From contig NZ_CALTZE010000040.1 in assembly GCF_943913695.1 (NCBI RefSeq), positions 1 through 27,142 of the forward strand: a DNA stretch of 27,142 nt. The letters run 5' to 3'. This DNA is from an uncultured Marmoricola sp. (GTDB taxonomy: Bacteria > Actinomycetota > Actinomycetes > Propionibacteriales > Nocardioidaceae). Each line of letters begins with the position of its first letter. The first letter of the stretch is position 1. This document shows positions 21,783-27,142 of this stretch, one piece after another. A model generated the notes under the pieces. That model made no database searches, was not told the origin of the DNA, and saw nothing but the letters and a program-made list of their open reading frames with translations. The position numbers and the translations under genes were made by a program.

Positions 21783-23222
21783 ATGGCTGGTCGCAAGTCC
21801 CAGGTCGACTACCAGCAGGTCGACGACAGCTACCTCGAGCACCGCAAGCTCAAGGCCGGAGCGGCGGGGTGGGTGCTGCTCGCCGGGCTCGGTGTCTCCT
21901 ACGTCATCTCCGGCGACTTCGCGGGGTGGAACTTCGGGCTCGACGAGGGCGGCTGGGGCGGTCTGATGATCGCCACCGTGCTCATGGGCCTGATGTACAC
22001 CTGCATGGTCTTCGGTCTGGCCGAGATGTCCTCGGCGCTGCCGGTGGCCGGTGCGGGCTACGGCTTCGCGCGCCGGGCGCTCGGACCGCTGGGCGGCTTC
22101 GCGACCGGCCTCGCCGTACTCATCGAGTACGCCGTCGCGCCCGCGGCCATCGCGGTCTTCATCGGCGGCTACATCCAGGCCCTCGGGCTCCTCGGCGGGG
22201 TCAGCCTGTGGGTGATCTACCTCGCGGCCTACGTCGTCTTCATCGGCATCCACCTCTACGGCGTCGGCGAGGCGCTGAAGCTGATGTTCGGCATCACCGC
22301 GATCGCCGTCGTCGCGCTGATCGCGGCGCTCGTGGGGCTGCTGCCGTCGTTCTCGACCTCCAACATGTTCGACATCGAGCCGACCGCGGCGGCGGGGGCG
22401 AGCGAGTTCCTGCCGATGGGCTTCGCGGGCGTCGTCGCAGCCCTGGTCTACGGCATCTGGTTCTTCCTGGCCGTCGAGGGCGTGCCGCTGGCCGCGGAGG
22501 AGACCAGCGACCCCAAGCGCGACATGCCCAAGGGCATCATCGCGGCGATGGTGACGCTGCTGGTCTTCGCGGTGCTGATCCTCTTCATCCTCCCCGGCGC
22601 TGCCGGCTCCGAGACGATCCGCGCGAGCGACAACCCGCTCCCCGAGGCGATCCGCGCGGCTCGCGGCGACGACTCGATCCTCGCCGACTTCGTCAACTGG
22701 GCGGGCCTGGCCGGTCTGATCGCGAGCTTCTTCTCGATCATCTACGCCTACTCCCGGCAGCTCTTCGCGCTCTCCCGCGCCGGCTACCTGCCGCGGGTGC
22801 TCTCGCTGACCGGCAAGCGCAACACCCCCTGGGTGGCGCTGCTGGTGCCGGGCACCATCGGCTTCCTGCTGGCCGCGATCACGGAGGACGGCGCGCTGAT
22901 GATCAACATCGCCGTCTTCGGAGCGACCGTCTCCTACGTGCTGCTCAACCTCTCCCACATCATGCTGCGGCGCCGTGAGCCGGACCTGGAGCGGGCCTAC
23001 CGCACGCCCGGCGGCACGTTCACGACCGGCATCGCGCTGGTCCTCAGTGTCGTGGCCGTGGTCGCGACCTTCTTCGTCGACGTCAAGGCCGCCGGCATCA
23101 CCGCGGTCGTCTTCGTCGCCGGGCTCGCCTACTTCTGGTTCTACAGCCGCCACCACCTGGTCGCGAGCGCCCCGGAGGAGGAGTTCGCCGCGATCGAGAG
23201 CGCGGAGTCGCAGCTGAAGTAG
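21783..23222 (+). CDS. eat: APC-superfamily amine/amino-acid permease, ethanolamine permease-like
   Basis: This 479-residue membrane transporter starts at an ATG with AAGGAG 6 bases upstream. About 12 hydrophobic helices are seen. The stretches YVISGDFAGWNFGLDEGGWGG, AGAGYGFARRALGPLGGFATG, FFLAVEGVPLAAEET and YAYSRQLFALSRAGYLPR are close to ethanolamine permeases (Eat, TC 2.A.3.5), which take up ethanolamine as a nitrogen/carbon source. No ethanolamine ammonia-lyase genes are near, so it could instead serve another amine or amino acid, and the symbol is tentative. Confidence 0.85.
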   Translation: MAGRKSQVDYQQVDDSYLEHRKLKAGAAGWVLLAGLGVSYVISGDFAGWNFGLDEGGWGGLMIATVLMGLMYTCMVFGLAEMSSALPVAGAGYGFARRALGPLGGFATGLAVLIEYAVAPAAIAVFIGGYIQALGLLGGVSLWVIYLAAYVVFIGIHLYGVGEALKLMFGITAIAVVALIAALVGLLPSFSTSNMFDIEPTAAAGASEFLPMGFAGVVAALVYGIWFFLAVEGVPLAAEETSDPKRDMPKGIIAAMVTLLVFAVLILFILPGAAGSETIRASDNPLPEAIRAARGDDSILADFVNWAGLAGLIASFFSIIYAYSRQLFALSRAGYLPRVLSLTGKRNTPWVALLVPGTIGFLLAAITEDGALMINIAVFGATVSYVLLNLSHIMLRRREPDLERAYRTPGGTFTTGIALVLSVVAVVATFFVDVKAAGITAVVFVAGLAYFWFYSRHHLVASAPEEEFAAIESAESQLK

Positions 23223-23233
23223 AGGCTCCGCCG

Positions 23234-23253
23234 AGGTTAGGCTAGCCTTACCT
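23234..23253. promoter_or_regulatory. DtxR/IdeR-type iron box
   Basis: The 20-bp near-palindrome AGGTTAGGCT-AGCCTTACCT has 9 of 10 paired positions and closely matches the actinobacterial iron-box consensus TTAGGTTAGGCTAACCTAA. It contains a -10-like TAGCCT (23243-23248) that ends 7 bases before the ATG at 23256. An iron-loaded DtxR/IdeR repressor bound here would block this leaderless promoter. Confidence 0.8.
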
Positions 23254-23255
23254 CT

Positions 23256-24005
23256 ATGCACGATCCCTGCCCCGGCGAGCTCACGCCGGCCGAGCGCGTC
23301 CGGACCATGCTGGCGATCAGCGGCGACCTGGGGCTCCAGGGTCCGGCCGCGGGCCACGATCGCATCCCGGTGCCCCGGCACGTCGTGCTCCCCGACGGGT
23401 CGCTGCTGCTCGCCGCCGTGCCCGGCGTCGGGGTCGGCGACCTCGTCACGATGGTCGGCCACGACGTCGCCAGCGTCCCGCAGCCCGCCCGTGTACGCGG
23501 CGCGCTGCGGATGCGCGGGGTGATGGCGCCCTGGACCGGCCCCCGCTCCGCGGGCGTGCTCGCCCACCTGGCCGGCCCGGTGGCCGACGGCCAGGAGCCG
23601 GGTCAGGTCGAGGTGGCCTGCCTGCGCCCGGTCAGCGTCGAGCTCGACTGGCGCTGCGAGGGCACGCCCGAGGGCTGGCAGGTCGTCGGGCTCGACGACT
23701 ACCGGGCCGCCGGCCCGGACCCGCTCGTCGCCGACGAGCACCGCTGGCTGCCGCACCTGCAGCGCGACCACGGTGACGCCGTACGCCGGCTCGCGATGCG
23801 CGCGCTGCCGGCGCTCGACGCCGCCACGGTGGTGCGTCCGCTCGTGCTCGACCGCGCCGGGCTGGTGCTGCGGGTCTACTCCGCCGGTGGTCACCACGAC
23901 ACCCGGCTGGCCTTCCCGGCGCCGGCGTCGTGCGCGTGCGCCGTACGCGACGCCTTCGGTGAGCTGCTCGGCCACGGAGCGACGCAGGGGCACCGGCACC
24001 ACTGA
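23256..24005 (+). CDS. DUF2470-domain protein (HugZ-like), iron-regulated
   Basis: This 249-residue protein has an N-terminal half recalling the pyridoxamine-oxidase-like split barrel of haem-utilisation proteins (PRHVVLPDGSLLLAAVPG, VPQPARVRGALRMRG). A DUF2470 segment with HLQRDHGDAVRRLAMRA (about 166-182) corresponds to the H-x-x-x-DH-x-DA motif of HugZ-type proteins. The C-terminal region contains CACAVRDAFGELL and ends in a His-rich tail. The iron box overlapping its promoter supports a role in iron or haem acquisition, as inference. The start is fixed by the ATG 7 bases after TAGCCT. Confidence 0.8.
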   Translation: MHDPCPGELTPAERVRTMLAISGDLGLQGPAAGHDRIPVPRHVVLPDGSLLLAAVPGVGVGDLVTMVGHDVASVPQPARVRGALRMRGVMAPWTGPRSAGVLAHLAGPVADGQEPGQVEVACLRPVSVELDWRCEGTPEGWQVVGLDDYRAAGPDPLVADEHRWLPHLQRDHGDAVRRLAMRALPALDAATVVRPLVLDRAGLVLRVYSAGGHHDTRLAFPAPASCACAVRDAFGELLGHGATQGHRHH

Positions 24006-24036
24006 TGCATCCGGCGCGGGCGGGTACGCCCCCCGC

Positions 24037-25023
24037 GTGACGGACTTCGGATACACGCTCATGACCGAGCAGCGGGACCCCCGCGGGCTCGTGGACGACG
24101 CGGTCGGCGCCGAGCGCGCGGGCTTCGACTTCCAGGTGATGAGCGACCACTACTTCCCGTGGCTCTCGGCGCAGGGGCACGCGCCGTACGCCTGGTCGGT
24201 GCTGGGCGCGGTCGCCCACGCCACCACCACGAGTCGTCTGATGACCTACGTGACCTGCCCGACGATCCGCTACCACCCCGCCGTCGTGGCGCAGAAGGCC
24301 GCCACGGTGCAGCTGCTCGCCGAGGGACGCTTCACCCTCGGCCTCGGCAGCGGGGAGAACCTCAACGAGCACGTGGTGGGCCAGGGGTGGCCCGCAGCGG
24401 CCGACCGTCAGGCGATGCTGCGCGAGGCGATCGGCATCATCCGCGCGCTGCACACCGGTGAGCTGGTCGACCACCGCGGTGACTACTTCCAGGTCGACTC
24501 GGCGCGCATCTGGGACCTCCCCGACGAGCCGGTCGAGATCGCGGTCGCCGTGGGTGGCGAGCGCGCCATCGGCAGCTTCGCCCCGCTCGCGGACCACCTC
24601 GTGGCGACCGAGCCGGACGCCGGCCTGATCCGCGCCTGGGACGACACCGAGGGCGCCCCGCGGATCGGCGCCTCGGCGCGCGCGGTCGGGCAGCTCCCGA
24701 TCTGCTGGGACCCCGACCGCGATGCCGCGGTGGCGCGGGCCCACGAGCAGTTCCGCTGGTTTGCCGGCGGCTGGCAGGTCAACGCCGACCTGCCCACCAC
24801 CAACGGCTTCGCCGGGGCGACGCAGTACGTCCGCCCCGACGACGTCGCCGAGGCCATCCCCTGCGGACCCGACCTGGAGGCCATCGTCGACGCGGTCCGG
24901 CCCTTCTGGGAGGCCGGCTTCACCGACGTCGCCCTGGTGCAGGTTGGCGGCGAGACCCAGGAGCGCTTCCTCGACGAGGTCGCGCCCGAGCTGTTGTCAC
25001 GACTGAGAGAGGCGAGCGCGTGA
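24037..25023 (+). CDS. LLM-class flavin/F420-dependent oxidoreductase (G6PDH-family)
   Basis: This 328-residue TIM-barrel oxidoreductase of the luciferase-like superfamily starts at GTG 24037 (VTDFGYTLMTEQRDP). Typical motifs are FDFQVMSDHYFPWLSAQGHAPYAWSVLGAVA, YVTCPTIRYHPAVVAQKAATVQLLAEGRFTLGLGSGENLNEHVVG and the C-terminal GFTDVALVQVGG. These match the F420-dependent glucose-6-phosphate dehydrogenase-like subgroup common in actinobacteria, where most members have other, unknown substrates. Its stop overlaps the next gene's GTG by 4 bases. Confidence 0.92.
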   Translation: MTDFGYTLMTEQRDPRGLVDDAVGAERAGFDFQVMSDHYFPWLSAQGHAPYAWSVLGAVAHATTTSRLMTYVTCPTIRYHPAVVAQKAATVQLLAEGRFTLGLGSGENLNEHVVGQGWPAAADRQAMLREAIGIIRALHTGELVDHRGDYFQVDSARIWDLPDEPVEIAVAVGGERAIGSFAPLADHLVATEPDAGLIRAWDDTEGAPRIGASARAVGQLPICWDPDRDAAVARAHEQFRWFAGGWQVNADLPTTNGFAGATQYVRPDDVAEAIPCGPDLEAIVDAVRPFWEAGFTDVALVQVGGETQERFLDEVAPELLSRLREASA

Positions 25024-25235
25024 GCGAGCAGGACGAGGCGACCGTGGAGGTCGTCCAGGCGGTCTACGACCGGGTCAACTCCTACGAGGAGTCGGCCCCG
25101 CCCGAAACCATCCGCACCGAGCTCGACGAGGCCCTCGCCGAGGCCGGCGTCGACCTCGACGACTCCACCCGCGAGACCCTGGTGCGCCACATCGACGACC
25201 GGGGCGGTCGCGAGGACGTCGCGAAGCTGCTCTGA
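25020..25235 (+). CDS. Small acidic protein of unknown function
   Basis: This 71-residue protein has a GTG start overlapping the upstream stop codon (GTGA), so it is translationally coupled to the LLM oxidoreductase. It is strongly acidic and predicted mostly helical (ATVEVVQAVYDRVNSYEE, TIRTELDEALAEAGVDLDDSTRETLVRHIDD), with no signal peptide or membrane helix. I do not recognise a family. The coupling and codon pattern argue that it is real. It ends 4 bases before the convergent DUF222-HNH stop. Confidence 0.75.
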   Translation: MSEQDEATVEVVQAVYDRVNSYEESAPPETIRTELDEALAEAGVDLDDSTRETLVRHIDDRGGREDVAKLL

Positions 25236-25239
25236 TCGC

Positions 25240-26628
25240 TCAGGCGCCGAGGACGAGGTCGAGCCAGGCCCGGTGGACGGGCTCGAGGCGGCTCGGAGTG
25301 GGTGTCGGCGTCTGCTGTGGTGGTGGGGGTGCGCCGGGCAGGCGGGGTGTTGCCGATCTGTAGCGGTGGCCGGTGGCGGTGACGGTCTCGACCGCACCCT
25401 CGCTCCCGGGTCGTTGTCGCAGGCTGGTGCTCTGCTTGGCGTAGTTGCAGGCCTCGCAGAGTCCTTGGCCGTTGTCGGCGCTGGTCGTGCCGCCGTCGGC
25501 CGCGGGGACGACGTGGTCGACGTGGCGGATGGGGGCGTCGCACCAGGGGGTGCGGCACTGCTGGTCGCGCAGCACCACCAGGCGGCGTAGGGCGCCGTCG
25601 AAGAGGCGGCGTCGCGAGTCCATGGCGACCAGCTGACCGGTGTCAGGGGAGAGGAAGAGACGGCGGAGCCAGACCTGGTCGGCCTCCCGGACGATCTGGC
25701 GCGCGAGGTCGGCGGGGATGGGGCCGAGGCCGGCGAGGTGGGCGGGCTCCTGACGGCTCTCGGTGCCGCTCTGGTCGGCGGCTTGGTCGGCGGCTTGGTC
25801 GGCGGCGTCGGTGTTGAGGAGGGTGTCGGTGCTCATCGTGAGGTCGATCTCGACGGTGGCCGGGACCCCGGCGCTGTGGCCGGTGACGCGGGCGACCAGC
25901 TCGTCGGCCATGAGCGCGCCGCGTGCGCGGCCCTCGGCGGTGCCGGTGGCGCGGGCGGTCTCGGCGGCCTCCTGGAGTGCGGCGTAGACGGCGACGCCGT
26001 CGCTCAGGGGCAGCACGGCAGAGAGCCGGGTCATGTTGTCCGGGGCGGGACGCAGGCTGACCCGGCGGGAGGCGGCGGCACGGGCGAAGCGCGCCACGGC
26101 GCCGGCGGGATCGAGACGTTGCGCGATGGCACGGGTGGTGTTGTCCATCGAGGCATCGCCCAGGGAGCCGATGCCACCGGGGCGTTGGGCGAGCTCGGTG
26201 TCGACCTGGGTGCGGTGCTCCAGGGAGAGGTGGGCGGTCTCGCGGACAGCGAGGAACGCGCGGTACTCGCTGGTCTCGCCCGCCGACAGGGCCGCCTGGA
26301 GGTGGGGCATCTCGCCGAGTGCCATGGCGGTGCCGAGGAAGCGGCGGGCGCGGGCGGGGCTGGTGCGCATCGCCAGGCCGAGCTTAGCCGGCACCCCTGC
26401 TCCCTGACGTTCGGGGCGGATGCCGTGGGCGGCGTCGTGCTCGCGTTGGGAGGCCGCGAGTGCCAGGGCGGCGCGAGCCTGGCAGGCGGCTGCTGCGCCC
26501 TTGACCCGCTCGGCCGCGGCGATGAGGTCGATGCGCTGGGCGTCGGTGAGCTCCTCGACGTCGAGGGTGCCGAGCTCGACGAGGAGGGCGTCGAGTTGCG
26601 CCGCCAATGTCTCGCTGGGCTCGCTCAT
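25240..26628 (-). CDS. DUF222 and HNH endonuclease domain protein (13E12-repeat family)
   Basis: This 462-residue protein is read from the ATG at 26628, 7 bases after a consensus-like promoter. A longer in-frame opening would include that promoter. The N-terminal helical DUF222 domain (about 1-270) contains AERVKGAAAACQARAALALA and GLAMRTSPARARRFLGTA. A disordered linker with a fourfold AADQ-type repeat (AADQAADQAADQ, about 290) leads to the HNH nuclease motif (about 355-405): CRTPWCDAPIRHVDHVVPAADGG, ADNGQGLCEACNYAKQS. This family is multi-copy in Nocardioides, mycobacteria and relatives. The cellular role is unsettled, with proposals including mobile or selfish DNA functions. A tandem repeat array lies just upstream. 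Confidence 0.92.
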   Translation of the reverse strand: MSEPSETLAAQLDALLVELGTLDVEELTDAQRIDLIAAAERVKGAAAACQARAALALAASQREHDAAHGIRPERQGAGVPAKLGLAMRTSPARARRFLGTAMALGEMPHLQAALSAGETSEYRAFLAVRETAHLSLEHRTQVDTELAQRPGGIGSLGDASMDNTTRAIAQRLDPAGAVARFARAAASRRVSLRPAPDNMTRLSAVLPLSDGVAVYAALQEAAETARATGTAEGRARGALMADELVARVTGHSAGVPATVEIDLTMSTDTLLNTDAADQAADQAADQSGTESRQEPAHLAGLGPIPADLARQIVREADQVWLRRLFLSPDTGQLVAMDSRRRLFDGALRRLVVLRDQQCRTPWCDAPIRHVDHVVPAADGGTTSADNGQGLCEACNYAKQSTSLRQRPGSEGAVETVTATGHRYRSATPRLPGAPPPPQQTPTPTPSRLEPVHRAWLDLVLGA

Positions 26629-26635
26629 GTGTTCG

Positions 26636-26664
26636 ATTCTACATCCGAGGGTCGCGCTGGGCAA
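26636..26664 (-). promoter_or_regulatory. Promoter of the DUF222-HNH gene
   Basis: On the minus strand TTGCCC (26664-26659) is followed after exactly 17 bases by TAGAAT (26641-26636), five of six matches to TATAAT. The ATG is 7 bases further on with no Shine-Dalgarno, so the message is probably leaderless. Confidence 0.7.
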
Positions 26665-26752
26665 CGGTCGGCGCGGTCTATCGCGGAGGAAGATGACGCC
26701 AGGTCGTCGCGGTAGTAGCCCGGGGCGCCCGCGGTGCCGTCGGCGAGAGCAT

Positions 26753-27142
26753 GGCGCGCCCTTCGTGACGCCCGGCTCGTCCCTCGCCGGGCTCCTCAGG
26801 GAGCGGAGTGTGCTCCGGCTCGTCCCTCGCCGGGCTCCTCAGGGAGCGGGGTGGCACTCCCGGCTGGTCCCCTCACCCGGCGTGCCCTTCGTGACGCCCG
26901 GCTCGTCCCTCGCCGGGCTCCTCAGGGAGCGGAGTGCTCTCGGCTCGTGCCTCGCAGGGCTCCTCAGGGAGCGGGGTGGCGCTCCAGGCTCGTGCCCTCG
27001 CCCGGCGCGCCCTTCGTGACGTCCGGCTCGTCCCTCGCCGGGCTCCTCAGGGAGCGGAGTGTGCTCTCGGCTCGTCCCCTCGCCCGGCGCGCCCTTCGTG
27101 ACGCCCGGCTCGTCCCTCGCCGGGCTCCTCAGGGAGCGGGGT
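26753..27142. repeat. Higher-order tandem repeat array, continuing past the window end
   Basis: The 18-base core GGGCTCCTCAGGGAGCGG occurs six times, starting at 26789, 26832, 26915, 26957, 27040 and 27122, with steps of 43, 83, 42, 83 and 82. A second marker, CCCTTCGTGACG, occurs at 26759, 26885, 27010 and 27092. A long unit (82-83 bp, with the marker) therefore alternates with a short unit (42-43 bp, without it) to give a 125-126 bp super-repeat, and the last interval is a long unit alone. The core contains a small inverted repeat GCTCC/GGAGC. No gene is supported in 26665-27142, and 26665-26752 shows nothing recognisable. Confidence 0.92.

Noticed and set aside
21738..24062. A 774-codon open frame on the minus strand
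   Set aside because: It is antisense to the permease and DUF2470 genes, has low-complexity composition and shows no recognisable domain.
26753..27142. The repeat array as a CRISPR
   Set aside because: The sequences between cores are themselves repeated and vary little, the steps alternate between about 42 and 83 bp, and no cas gene is present.

Overview
The window looks like a piece of chromosome from a high-GC actinomycete, most likely Nocardioides or a close relative in the Nocardioidaceae. The reasons are the very high GC content, the conserved actinobacterial order tRNA-Leu / fhaA / fhaB / pstP, an AlkB fused to a rubredoxin, a DUF222-HNH (13E12-type) nuclease gene, and frequent leaderless starts in which a TANNNT-like -10 box sits 6-8 bases before the start codon. 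The genus is inferred from these gene types, not from any database comparison.

Layout. 1-2516 (minus): the end of the cell-division/serine-threonine kinase signalling operon, with pstP (cut by the window edge), fhaB and fhaA. 2676-2896: a near-perfect 41-bp palindrome, then tRNA-Leu(CAG) with its own promoter and a hairpin terminator. 2982-4001 (plus): a DUF2235 hydrolase. 3998-6279 (minus): a possible tiny membrane protein, a short-chain dehydrogenase and an acyl-CoA dehydrogenase. 6314-7357 (plus): a YghZ-type aldo/keto reductase. 7369-8109 (minus): polyphosphate glucokinase. 8224-10695 (plus): a large secreted nuclease. 10734-15438 (plus): a hydrocarbon-oxidation block. 15521-17325 (plus): a two-gene ABC exporter. 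17358-18581 (plus): an M15 peptidase-like lipoprotein. 18606-19592 (minus): a beta-propeller lipoprotein. 19657-20439 (plus): a MerR regulator. 20417-20698 (minus): a small protein. 20716-23222 (plus): a quinone oxidoreductase-like MDR and an ethanolamine-type permease. 23256-25235 (plus): an iron-box-controlled DUF2470 protein, an LLM flavin/F420 oxidoreductase and a 71-residue acidic protein. 25240-26628 (minus): a DUF222-HNH protein. 26753-27142: a higher-order tandem repeat array that runs off the window.

The most interesting part is 10734-15438. An EthA/AlmA-like Baeyer-Villiger monooxygenase and an alpha/beta hydrolase share one uninterrupted reading frame, yet the hydrolase also has its own strong ribosome binding site and ATG. 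This is followed by an AlkB-rubredoxin fusion and a TetR regulator. Between hydrolase and alkB lie three inverted-repeat operators whose centres are exactly 30 bp apart, overlapping a recognisable promoter. Together they suggest a regulated unit for hydrocarbon attack (AlkB-Rd), with ketone-to-ester conversion and ester cleavage (BVMO plus hydrolase) next to it. The joint pathway is inference.
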